Translations under genes and position numbers: made by a program | In this document: positions 34,643-45,868 of the stretch, one piece after another | Position numbering within the stretch: position 1 is the stretch's first letter | Layout of the letters: every line of letters begins with the position of its first letter | The notes under the pieces: generated by a model | The model's database searches: none | Seen by the model: the letters and a program-made list of their open reading frames with translations, nothing else | Told to the model about the DNA's origin: nothing | From: Dichomitus squalens LYAD-421 SS1 | Lineage: Eukaryota; Basidiomycota; Agaricomycetes; Polyporales; Polyporaceae | DNA: 64,000 bases | Direction: 5' to 3' | NCBI RefSeq assembly: GCF_000275845.1 | Contig: NW_006766886.1 | Span: 107,637-171,636 of the forward strand

Positions 34643-35713
34643 TCACACGATGACACATCCGCCACAGCATCCACCAGCACCATCATCCTGGTGCTGGTTC
34701 CCTGCCCCGTATACGCCGGGGGCGCTAGGTGCACCTGGCTGCACACCAGGACGACCGGTTTGTTGTTCCTGCGGAGAAATTAGAGAGTCGCTATGAAATC
34801 ACCGCGGATAGTATGGCGAACCTTGTTGTACTTCCGAATCTCGCGTACGAGTTGGTGGAATGCCTCGTCCACGTTGATTCTCTGCTTCGCTGAAGTCTCG
34901 ATGAACTTGCAGCCGAAGTGCTTCGCAAGATCACGACCCTCTAAGACGATGGTACAAGCGCCAATATGAGCGAAAGATATCAAGCAACAAAATGGTCTCA
35001 GGTACGAACCATTCATTCCCACCTGGCGCTCGTATTCCAGATCGCTCTTGTTAGCAACGACGATGACTGGGAACGAGTCCTGATCCTTCACACGCAGAAT
35101 TTGTTGGTGGAAGGTGCTGATTTCCTCGAACGAATTGCGGGAAGTAATGGAGTAGACCAGGAGGAACCCCTCGCCCGTGCGCATGTACTGTTCGCGCATA
35201 GCACTATTCGGCCGACGTGAGCTCACATACACCAAGCGCCAGTGGTAAGGCTCACCCATATTCTTCTTGGCCAGCGGTATCCAAGACGTCGAGAAGAGCG
35301 ACCTCGTCATCGATCACGCACTGCTTCCTGTACGAATCTACAGGCCAGAGTAGCGGAATGAGCGTATGGCCAGCAGGGCGATCGGCGCATGAAGCATGAG
35401 CCGCGCTTCAACCGTTCAGCCGGAGACGAGCGGAGAAGCGCGACATGATATGAGGTGGACGGCGGACAGCAGACTACATACCCTCGATAGTGGGATCGTA
35501 CTCGTCGACGAAGTCGCTTTGAATGAACTGAATAGTAAGCGCGGACTTGCCGACACCTAGGAGCCTATGTCAAGACAGAAGTGCGCGAAAGTGAGGGATG
35601 GGAGACGCACCACCACCGCCGACAACGACAAGCTTGTACTCGCGGAGGAACTGCGACTATGTGGGCGTCAGCATGTTGGTGGGCGCAGCGAGCGTTGGGC
35701 GTACCCTAGACAT
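34643..35713 (-). CDS. RAS1: Ras small GTPase
   Basis: Exons assemble to about 213 aa starting [20 protein letters not shown]1 is [11 protein letters not shown], the effector region is EYDPTIEDSYRKQ, G3 is [12 protein letters not shown]4 is VANKSD and G5 is ETSAK. A variable Gln/Gly/Pro-rich stretch ends [13 protein letters not shown], in which the Cys pair offers palmitoylation and CVIV is a CaaX box for prenylation. These mark a true plasma-membrane Ras, not Rho or Rab. Fungal Ras1 controls cAMP/PKA and MAPK signalling, filament growth and mating. At least six short introns occur, the first right after the third codon (ATG TCT AGG, then GTACGC). The GQEEY Gln and the P-loop look wild type. 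Confidence 0.93.
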
Positions 35714-38393
35714 GGCTGAACAAGTAAGAATATGGGCTGAAGGGGTATTGGGAGCGGGAATATAAGGGTGAGGAGGTGATCCGTCGAAGGAGGACGAGGG
35801 AACAGAGCCGTGGAAGCGCCCTCTCTGGGAATATACCGGATCACAAATAAGCACAAACATGCCCCCTGATTGCGTCTCCAGCGTCTGTCCAATGGCCGTG
35901 CACATCGCCCGCCCTGATCCCAGACTCAACGTCCACGACGACCGCCACCGCGACATTGCACCGCCGGCACGTCTTACTCAAGTTCTTCGTGCGCCATTGA
36001 CTGACGGCATTGCCATGTGGAGCGCGTTCTGTCCTCTTGACCACATTCAAGTGTGATCGTCCCGCCTAAGCCACTTTAGTCTCCGCTGCATTGAAATGTT
36101 CATGATGCCAACTTTGTGGCATTCTGATCCCTCAGGTGCGCGTCTGCGTCCTATCGACTGTGGTCCTTATCTCTTTGACATTATCGCAAACATTCTACAG
36201 GACAGATATGGGAAAATGTCCAATTTCTGAGCTGCTTGTACCGGGCAACCTAGGAGCTTCTGTCATTGAAGTGCAACGATAGGGCACATTCGAAAGATGA
36301 AGACAGCAGGAATGAGGCTGTACAACATCCATCATCTGTATCGCGCACTGCCTTGGCGGCCGCCCCTCTCACATGTTGGTCCTTGGGGTCCGTTTCAAGA
36401 GATCAGCGTAATCCCCTTTTGTTTCCTCTACCCTCGTGTCATCCCCGATCGCTTCGTCTGGGCTCCTGGGACATGATGCGTCTCGTGCCTAAGTAAGGTT
36501 CTACTCGCTCTTGACTCGAATCACGTTGATTCTCAGTCTATATGCTTTGGCAGTGGACTGCATCGGCGCAAGTATAGCTCGAGAAGATGTGCGGAGGAAT
36601 AGCAAATGGATGTTCTTCCACCGTGCTAAGTTCGAACGTTTTCAGTCCGACGCCGAGTGAGACCATTCCCGCACATGCATAGGATTGAACTACAGTGAAG
36701 CCATGTCTGAAATATGGACTGACAAGATTCTACCCTGCCAGGACCAGTGGCAGGGACTGCCTGTACTGCAGAGCTTTACGGATAGTAGTACACAAGCGCT
36801 ACGGTGCTTGGCCACAGGGTAGTCATGCTACCACCAGAATATTCAGAAGCTTGTCCCGAGCCGACATCTCGATGTTCTCAGAGATGCTGGGGTACTGTAT
36901 GACAGCCCTGGGTAGGGTAGAAGCCCGCCCTACGTTTACTACCATCGCCTTCTTGACATACAGTGCCATCAGTCTCCCAGGATCATAACTGCAATGCCTC
37001 TTTGGGCTTTGGGTATACACGCTACTCTCGCAGGACTACGAGCGACCGTTCCCGAAACTTCTCACGTTTTCGGGGTGCCGTTATCTTGAGTGCAGTGAGT
37101 ATTGCTTGCTCTCGGGCTGCAGTATGCACCGCAAAGACAACCTGATCTCCCCACACTCGACATCCCAGCAGAGACCTCTATCCCCGCCTCCTTTTCCTAC
37201 AAAATGCACCTCAACCTCTTGCCTGGCTCTTTGCGTTCGTAGCTTGCGTAGAAGAGCAGTGTCAAGTAGGGCCCGGAATCGCCCGTCATCAAAGCGCAGG
37301 CTCATATGCAGTGTAGTTTCCTCTTTATGAGATGGATTCCATCGACCACAGCTCCAACTTCTAGTACTTACGGGTACACGTTGGTGACCTCAGCGCGATC
37401 TTGTGTAGGGGGGGGGGCGCAGGATGAACACCGCCCGACTGTGAGATGTGGGACTGGACGGGCATTGCGGAGCAATTGGGTAGATGCCAGAATGTGACTC
37501 GAAGCTCGATGATCATTGTGATCTTCGTCCGAGGATAAATTATAGAGGTTTGACTCAACCCGCACACGATGTCCCCCTGTGCTCGGGAGCCCGCTGTCAT
37601 CGTGAGTCGACGCTGTTATGTACCTTCGATACTGAGATGCAGCATGATGAGACCTCAGCCTATCCGCCGCCATACCACCGCATCGATCTGACGTCTCCTC
37701 GCCGTCTTCAACCATGTGACATAAGTGAGCTCTAGACATATATCCCACACGACACTTACCTAACACAGGCGCGACGGACGGGATTTTTGCACGGTAGAGG
37801 TAATACATAAGATTAAATAGAAACGAGCGTGCAGCAGCGGGTGTGGGTGTCGACTACAGGTCGGATGTAGCACAATGTTTGCGGCGCAGTCCTCCACGTC
37901 CGTAACGCACAGTCCAGCTATCACATTACAGATCGAAAAAGGTTCGTAGGGAGGTGTCGGCACACGCCAGGTCACCACGGCTGGCCACGCCGCGGGTACC
38001 AAGTGCCCCGACTCAAGGGGAAGAAGAAAGAGTCCGTGGAAGATGCTCGCAAAGAGACAAGGGGATCGTGTCCAAGGGGGCCTGCGAACGTACAGTACTA
38101 GTGTCTCTGGGCTGATGCATAGGCGTACAGACCCGTCCCCAGAATCCATTTACAGGATTCCAGGAACGAGTGTCCAATCGAGACTGGCGGGTTATACCCG
38201 CAGTCTGCGCAGGGAGTAGACGGGCAGGGGGCTATCTGCAGGTGTGCTATTTTGCGGACGGGAGGACGGCGGGCGCGGATCATGACTGCTGCTGCACGGA
38301 TCGAGTCTATTCATGGGTCGTCAGGGAGGTTCGTCAAAGCACTCGTAGCTCAACACTCAAGGCGGAAGCAGAGCGGGGCTGAAGCGACGCTGT
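35714..38393. other. Long gene-poor spacer, about 2.7 kb
   Basis: The left end is the Ras promoter. The rest contains scattered short frames without motifs, a run of nine or more G at about 37408-37418, and no obvious terminal repeats. It could hold unrecognised decayed elements; I see nothing specific. Confidence 0.4.
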
Positions 38394-40874
38394 TCAGAGG
38401 TAACCTGCACGGCTTGCCGGGGTCATCGGAGCCATTCCCATACGGCGTGCAGACGTCGGCGTGCGCGCGTTCGTGTTTCCAGTACGGTTCTGGCTCGGGG
38501 TCTGAACGTCGAGCGTATTCCCGTACATGGGCGTGCGCGTGGTGCCAGGCACGGGGGTGCGCGCCGAGTACGCAGGGATCGTCAGATCCAGTGAACGGGA
38601 GCGACGGCGCTCGGCCTTGGTTGTCGCAGTAGTCGGCAGGGAAGCATCACCGCGGACGCGGTCAGGCCACTCGTTGCTCGTGAAGGCCTCCCTCGTCCTG
38701 GGGGTCATCCCATAGTTGACGGGGGCACGGGCTGAACGAAGCGTCGAGAGCGGGGAGGTGGCGAAAGTGGTCTGGGTCGCCTGCGGGCGTGCGGAGAACG
38801 GCGTGGGCTGGGGACGAGGCTTGGCGGACATCGGCTTGGGAGGCGGGGCAGGCTTCTCCATTTCTGGCTGCTCGGGGGTACGGGACATGTACATCGAGAG
38901 GAGAGACTCATTCGCGGAAGTGTGGCGAGAGGCTTTATCCGGGCTCGACTTGGTCGACTCACTCCTCTTCGGAGGCTCTGGTGTCTTCAACGTGATCGTG
39001 GTGAGAGGAGGCTCGGGAGAACCCTCAGTGAACGTGGGCTGTCTGATGAGGGGTGAACGCGTGGTACGGCGAGGTACAGGGAGGCTGGGAGATGCGCCGG
39101 GAAGACGAGGACTGGCCGGCAGGGCGGTCTTCCTAGCGGCAGGCGGGGGAACAGTGATCATCGCGTTCAGCTCAGCCACGGGGGTGATGGGGTGCGCCAC
39201 CTCAACCATTGGGTTTATCTGAGCCTGTTTACGCTTCAAAGAGACGCTTCGCCTAACACGGCTGAGGCTGCGAGCAACAGATGCGCCGATTTGAGCTGCA
39301 GGCTTGGAGATGGTGCGCACTGGCGGCGTCCACTCGCGCTTGTTATCACGCTCAGCGAGGAATGCCTTCTCCGGGTTCCTGGGGGTCTTCGGGGAGGGGG
39401 TGAAGGCCATCGGAGACTTGGAACCGGCGAAGAAGCTCTCCATGTCGTCGTCCTTGCGCATCTTCTCGGTGCTGACAGGCCCAGCTGGAAGATTGCTCTG
39501 GATGAAAGGACGTAGAATGCGCAGGGTGTTAACGAGAATGAGAGCATTAGCAGTGCCTGGAACCACTACGGCTTAGAAAGACAACAGGATGGGAGGGACA
39601 TGCCGCGCACCGAGCAATGCAGCGCTAGTCATGGCAAACACGGACGCCGGGAATGGCACTGTGATACCTGACGACCGAGTAAGACTGACAATGATCTCCG
39701 GAAGGAGGAGGATGTTGTAAGCAAGTGGATACCTATCCAGGGCCATTAGCGACTACTATTTACGTGCTGTCATCTTGATGAACTCACCACAGCATGCTCC
39801 TCGCGATAGCAGAGATGAATCGTTGATATTCTACCGTAGCAGCACTGGACGTACTCCACCGATGGGATCGATTCAGGTTCAACTTGATGCCGTTCTTGAT
39901 CGTCAGAGTGCCGCGGAGGATCAGGAATACAAGCGTATAGAAGACAACAGAAACGATAGCACCGAGCAGCAGCTGGCAAATTGCGACATCGAAAGAACCT
40001 CAGCCAAAGGAATGTCACGCATCAAAGAAACGTACCGGAAGTATGTGTAAGACAACGGCCAAGCTAGGGTGGCCAATTGAGAGCCCACAAGAGAGGTCAT
40101 TGAAGCCGTACACAGGGCCAAAGCGAGAGGGGCGGATCCAGGATGGGGTGGCGGCTACAGTGGACGGCTATTCAACTGACATTCAGTACTGGCCATAAGT
40201 GCGACGGCTTACCCAAAAGCACCGCAACCAACCAGCCAAAGACAGTCGTTGCCAGGCACATCCAGACCGGCACCTTGTTCCGGAGAACAAGCGTGTTGAA
40301 GGTGTGGATCGCAATGGTGCCGGTGAAGTACGCTCCTCCCGTATCCCCAATCTGAGAAAGAATCCCTAAAGCACTCACGTAAGCTTCCTCTAACCCTCTC
40401 AAGCCTTCTCCCTACCTTGTGCAGTGCATAGAGTCCCTTGTAACGTGGACCGCGTCTCAGTCTCCAAGAATTCCCGCGTGCATCTGTCCCGTAGACGTAC
40501 CTTCGGTCACAACCTTGGCAGAGGCCCACTCAGCATTTATTACCATCCCAACGCTGCCCAAGGCATTGCTGAGCATCAGCGACGCGATATATGCTCCAAG
40601 TTGTGTGTGGAAGAACGCCTTGGAGTGGTGCTGGTTCTCGAGCCGCCGGCGCTTGACGAAGTTGACGAGCGGCTCCCAGGAGTAACGGACGACCACAGCG
40701 AAGATAGCAAGCAGGGAAATGATAGCAAACAGGACGATGGCCTACAGAAGGCCCGTTCAGCTTCACGTTCATCGAGATATGGGGGAAGGGGAGATTGCGC
40801 GGGCGACTCACGATGAGGGTCTCAGCCTGGCCGTTGCCGTAGACCAGAGTAGTCGGGATTCGGACAGCAGACAT
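38394..40874 (-). CDS. Seven-TM G-protein-coupled receptor-like protein with long Pro/Ser-rich tail
   Basis: The start is MSAVRIPTTLVYGNGQAET. Exons then give membrane segments: AIVLFAIISLLAIFAVVV, FFHTQLGAYIASLMLSNALG, GDTGGAYFTGTIAIHTFNTL, VWMCLATTVFGWLVAVLL, GPVYGFNDLSCGLS, LLLGAIVSVVFYTLVFLILR, YPLAYNILLLPEIIVSL and MTSAALLGMVPGTANALILV. This fits seven helices and resembles the fungal Git3/cAMP-receptor-like family that senses nutrients through a G-alpha protein. A cytoplasmic tail of about 370 residues follows in one large exon (38394-39566). It is rich in Ser, Pro, Arg and Thr with many SP/TP sites (FTPSPKTPRNPE, ASPRLPGASPSLPVP), suggesting phospho-regulation. Ligand is unknown. Exact boundaries of the small exon TLCTAQG are approximate. 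Confidence 0.75.
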
Positions 40875-41412
40875 GATGTTCGTCAGGGTCTTGGACGTTC
40901 ACAAAAAAGCTAGAGAGGATGTACAAGACAGAACGAAAACGAAAGACACGAAAGGGGCTCAGAGCAGCGAACTGTCCCGGACAGACTGGCCAAAATTGCT
41001 GAGAACCGCAAAGAAGGTCGTCCTGCGCCTGTGGTCGAAACTATTTGTCTGACCTGGGCAGACGGGGAACCGGTCCACAAAAGAACGAAGGGAAAGAACG
41101 AAAAAGAAAGGGGAGAACGGAGAGAAAGCGAACACGGCCGCGCGCGACAACGATGCAGACGGGCTTGTCTTCAATCCCGCCCCAGCATTTGTGGCGGTGC
41201 TAGCATCATGATTGTTGATGGACGTCTGCCCGTTGCTGCCGCTTGGCGCCTCATCATCCATTTTCATCATCCCCGAGAAACACGCCCACACCTGCGAGAC
41301 ACCGCGCGCTGCCCTCGTCGCTCCGTGCCACATCGTGGACTGCTTATAAGAACTACATCAAGCCATAACCACATATCCGTTTCCAGCTCACACGTACAGG
41401 GCACCCGGAGTA
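40875..41412. other. Spacer between receptor and Pol eta gene
   Basis: About 540 bp holding the receptor's 5' flank, with a purine-rich run near 41080-41140, and the 3' flank of Pol eta. No gene was seen. Confidence 0.45.
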
Positions 41413-44258
41413 TCACCTCTTGCTAAAGAACTTCGCAATCCCCTGCTCCGCCACCTTCTTCTGTCGCTTTTTAGCAGTTGACGTCGGCCTGTCTGCTGGC
41501 CGGATGACGCGCTTAGGCAACTCGACATCTCCTGCAGCCGCCAGCTCCTCGGCGTAATGAAAATCAGCGTGCTCGAGGCGCAGGGCCGACAGGGCATCTT
41601 CCCTGATCGCGTCGTCAAGCGTCCCGATCCCTGCGGGCCCCTCCGCACCACCAGCATGAGTCGTCCCATCCGCATCATCCGCCGCGCCTGATCTTGCTGG
41701 CGCGTTCGATAGCCAAATTCGCTGCCGGCACTTGTCGCACAAAAAGGAGTACCGCTCGTCTCGCGTGTGCTCTGCTAACTTCGGGTTTGATACAGGAGTG
41801 TGACGATCCTTGGTCTTGCGTGGGCTATTATCCACCTCCTCGAAGCCATCTATGCTCGAGTCGGACCGCTGGCGCTTCGAGGGTGATATGCTGTCGTCAC
41901 TGATCGCACGCTTAGAAGACGGTTTGCTAAAATCACCGATTGCAGCGCCGGAAGGAATCTGTTCATCGCACGCTGTGCGTGCTGAGAGGAAGCCTTCGAT
42001 AGTGCGTTGCCCGGCTTCCATGGTCCCGATCCCGGAGAACGACAGCTGGACGTTGGTGATCTTGAACGGGGTCGACCCAGCAGTCCCCACGAGTTCCTTC
42101 CATAATTTATCTCCGAAGGAGGCGATCACGTCAACCGTCACGCTCCTCGTGAACGGGAAAGGGGTTTGCTTTGAGCGCATGGTCTCATAGCCTGCATGAG
42201 GGAGTTAGCGCTTGAAAGGATACAGGTATGGTAGGCTCCCAGGTTGCGCGCGTACTTTGCACGGCAGAGCCATACTACAACGCCTCACCTCGACGGATAT
42301 GTAGGACGATAGTCTTCGGCCACAGTGCAGGATTGCTATCTCGTGCTTCATTGAGACGCAGCGCTAGCTCTGCTGCGAGGACACGGATCCAATGGTACCC
42401 TTCAGCGGCTTTCGTGATGGGCTGCGGGAGGTTCTTGGATGCTAACATGCTCTTGTTGACCGCAGACTTCTCCTTAACTACCCCGGATGGATCGCACACG
42501 GCAAGCATCCAGGGATGTCATATGTCAGCTCGTCGAGATGAAGGGGACAATAATGAGCTGACATACCTTCAGTTCGGTCGATCCCACTTCGACAGAGTGA
42601 TAAGTAACAAGCAACGAGTCGCGGTGCCAATCGCCATAAGAACTCACCGCAGGATCTCGTAGACCCAGATCGAATTCTCTCCGAATTTCCGTTGCATTTC
42701 CTCTAGGACCGGAGTCCAGGTTCACTCAGCAGTCGTGAGATGGAGATTGTCGTCTTGTCGACTTACCGAGACTAATCGTCCTGGGATCCCGTTTCCGTGT
42801 TAGTTGCGCTTCACATTACGCCCGGGCCGAGGTATGGGAAGAATGCGCACAGCAGGTCGCTCACGGTGGAGACGTCGTACTCTTCTGCAAGAGCCTTGCC
42901 AAGTTTACCGCCCAAGAACCTAATCTGCGTGACAACATGAGCCATGAGCGTAGCGACGAGACCGCTCGCGTATTCGAGAGAAACTGCGCACCTTCTGGAA
43001 CGGCATAGGTCTGAGGTAATTGGGGATGGCGGCGTTGCGTAGGATGGTCTGTCGTCGGATAAGTGTGAGATTGAGCGCGGTACTCAACATTCCCAACCTG
43101 GTTCATCGGTTTCTTGTAAGACGCTGTGAGCTTGGTTGCCAGGAGGTCAGCGTACACATCACGCCATAAGCGTTCTCGAGCGGAAGTTACCTTGGCAAGG
43201 AATTTATTCCTAGCAAGGCCGGCGGAAGTGGTATATCCCAGCTTCGTTCGAATATCTTCTCGTATACGCATCATAAGCTCGGCAGCAATCGACAATGCGA
43301 CATCGTGCCAGGTCGTGTTTTCATCGTCTTCTTCTACGGCGTCATCTTCGCCTTCCAGCTCTGGAGTCTTCGAGCCACCTTCGACATTGGGTTCGCCTTC
43401 AATAGCATCACCACTTGGCGAGCTGTCTGTCTTCTCTTCCGGTCTCTCTTTCCGAGGAAACACCGGGACGACTGTACCCTTGTTCTCCCAGGATACCGGT
43501 GGCGGCGGAGGCAAAGGGGTATCCATGCCATTCGGCGCGTCTGCTGGTACACTGGCGAGATGTGGATATCTTCTCAGGAGCTCTTCCCGGACCGGTCGAG
43601 TGAAGTCAATGAACGCCTCATCTATGGACGCCTTCTCTAGCTCAAGCAACACCTGTGGTCAGACCCAAGCTGTTCTTCCGACCACACTAAATCGCTCGAG
43701 CGACACCGCGCCTCCACGTAAGACTGATGTTGTAGACAGACACTCACCAACCTCCCCGTTCGGCAGCCCCTCCTTGAACAGCTCAATGATCTTCATGCTC
43801 TCCCTCCGATAATGATCCAGCGACACCTTGTGCGTCCGCGTATCCGGGTTCTCCCAGTACCCCGGCTCCGCCTCGCCCTCCTTGTACGTCGCTACGTGCA
43901 CGACCACAAGATTGGGGCACCTCTTCTTCGCGTCCTTGATCTTGTCCATGCGCGAGATCCCATACTTGCGCGCGGGGTAGTTCACGGCGATGAGCGAGTC
44001 CCACTGCTGCACGACCAGGGGCAGCGTCGGGTCGACGCCAAGCCGAACCTGCTCGCAGGCGGCATAGAACGCGTCGCTGTCACAAAGCGCGACGACACGG
44101 AGCGGGTCGCGCACACCAAGGTTCGAGGACAGGAGGTGCCGGTAGGTAATCGTCGGGTTCAGGTCGTCGAAGTCGTTCTCAATAGCTCGCGCCTTCCCCT
44201 TCCAGTACGAGGTAGATGGTGGCTTTGCAGGAAGCCCTCCAGACGAGGAAGACGCCAT
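41413..44258 (-). CDS. RAD30: DNA polymerase eta (Y-family translesion polymerase, Rad30)
   Basis: Pol eta bypasses UV dimers. From the start MASSSSGGLPAKPPSTSYWK, exon 1 carries RVVALCDSDAFYAACEQVRL (metal-binding Asp), PLVVQQWDSLIAVNYPARKY and GISRMDKIKDAKKRCP. The second catalytic motif KASIDEAFIDFTRPV lies near 43600. The thumb/little-finger parts include TSAGLARNKFLAKLTASYKK, MPFQKIRFLGGKLGKALAEE and TRSVTVDVIASFGDKLW. The C-terminal half has a UBZ-like zinc finger (CDKCRQRIWLS, later HADFHYAEEL) for ubiquitin-PCNA binding. It ends in a canonical PIP box QGIAKFFSKR at the extreme C-terminus. An unusual acidic, Pro-rich insert (about 90 aa, 43281-43560) follows the SIDEA motif. About seven introns are present; the reading looks functional. 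Confidence 0.92.
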
Positions 44259-44674
44259 TGCTCAGCTTGTCGACAGAGTAGCTGCGAGGCGGCGAGTGTG
44301 GTGTCGATGGTAAGCAAAGGACTCACACACGCGCCTGCACCGAGTCGGGTCCGCGTTCTCGGTCACGGGGTTCGCGTGTCTGACGGTGCTATTAGAGACA
44401 AAGCGCGATGGGCGAGATGGGGAAGTTGTCGCAAAATGAGCCGCCAAACGTATCAGTAACGACTACCGCTTTACAAAGGGATACAAAGGTCAGTTCAAAA
44501 CGGCAGCGGCGGTTTGCCTGCGAGTTGCATCAGCGGTCGGACCGTGCCGGCGGCGTCCCTACTGAATGTAGTATAATTTGAACTCGTACGAATACAGCAC
44601 GTAGCATAGCTTGATGCCAACCACATCCGCTGTCGTACATCCTCCTTCTATCTAACGCCTAACATACGCAAGAC
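44259..44674. other. Divergent spacer between Pol eta and the next gene
   Basis: About 415 bp with both 5' flanks. No clear TATA box or gene. Confidence 0.45.
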
Positions 44675-45596
44675 ATGCCCCGACGAAAGAAGTCCCACTT
44701 GGCGGCGGCTGCCCGTGCCCGTGCAGGCCGCGTGAGAGCCCGTCTTGCAGCTCGAATCGAGTCGGAAGCTCCAGAGACCAGCTCGGAGCCGCTAGACCAA
44801 GTGGCAACGCCATCCGAGTCCCTTTATGGCCTCGTCATGGTCGATCCTCCAGTGATGGGCGGGTGCGCCGAAGATGCTAGAATTGAAGAGCGCGAGGAGA
44901 GTTCTGTTCAAGAGCTGGAGGGTGACGTTCCCCTCAAGAGCGCGAAGGCGGCAGCGAAGTCAGCGTACACCGAACTCATGACGCCCAAAAGCAAGCAGCA
45001 GTGGGCAGAGGGAGGACAGATGCTCGGAGGGGTCCACACCGGCGGAGCCGTGCGGACCCTCCATGACCACCGTCTCAAGGCGCATACGAAGGCTATCGCG
45101 GATGCTGTGGTTCGAGAATCGTGAGTACATCGCTTATCACTGCACTGTAAGAACAATCCAAGAGACGATGAGCAGGGAGGAAGCGAAACACTTTCGTGCT
45201 TTCTTCAAGCGAGACCAGCCCTGCGCCGCCCCGGCGGAAGTGCCACTCACAGCTAGCCCCGATGAACGAGCCCGCCTCGCCGCCGCTGCGACTCGTCAAG
45301 CCAGCGACGCTGACTTCGCACGGTCGCAACTTCCGCAGACCATAGCGGACGCGGCACGCAAAGCTTGGACATTCAATCCACATGGAGCCAGCACAGCGAG
45401 TCCGCCAGAGCGGGAGAACTTGCCGGCGGAAGCAAGAGAGGCTGTCGCGCGGGCGATTGCAGCCGCGCGACATGAATCTGACGATGCATTCCTCCGTCGC
45501 GCGTCCGGACGGCAAGTTGGCGATGAGCTCGTGCGAGCTCCCGACCCCCGACTTGTGTTCCAAGAAGACGAGAAACAGGCTATTTACGATGTCTGA
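44675..45596 (+). CDS. Ala/Arg-rich protein of unknown function
   Basis: Two exons, 44675-45120 and 45176-45596, join through a 55-nt GT-AG intron (GTGAGT ... GAGCAG) to give 288 aa. The N-terminus is strongly basic and Ala/Arg-rich (MPRRKKSHLAAAARARAGRV), compatible with nuclear localisation. The centre is acidic, then ELMTPKSKQQWAEGGQMLGG and HDHRLKAHTKAIADAVV. The second exon is helical and rich in Ala/Arg/Glu (EEAKHFRAFFKRDQPC, SPDERARLAAAATRQAS) and ends QEDEKQAIYDV. I recognise no domain. Unspliced reading stops right after the donor, so splicing is needed for the long form. A link to a transposon-derived DNA-binding protein is possible but not shown. Confidence 0.5.
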
Positions 45597-45868
45597 CACG
45601 CACGCCGTGCCATCGCTTCGCGTCGAACCTGATGACATCCGATGGCCGCAGCGCCGTCGCGCACGATGGAGAAGACCATGGCAGTTTATCGGCGCTTGAC
45701 AGCTTCATCTGCCTCGTTCGTGTTCACGGTGGGTCCACTCGTGATTCTGCGGGGCAGGCAGCATGACGCATGTCATGAAACGTGTTGCACATCGGGGAAG
45801 GACCATGCTTTGCTATAATACAAAATTCTTGCCGACTTCTCATATTTGATTCCACGAACTTGAACAAC

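Noticed and set aside
34222..34653. 143-codon plus-strand frame, Arg/Gln-rich
   Set aside because: It overlaps the last Ras exon on the other strand and is low-complexity; most likely a by-product of the Ras 3' region.
37405..37420. Poly-G run as a repeat element
   Set aside because: A single homopolymer run without flanking structure; no evidence of a larger element.
43126..44459. Long plus-strand frames opposite Pol eta
   Set aside because: They are shadows of the strongly supported minus-strand Pol eta exons.
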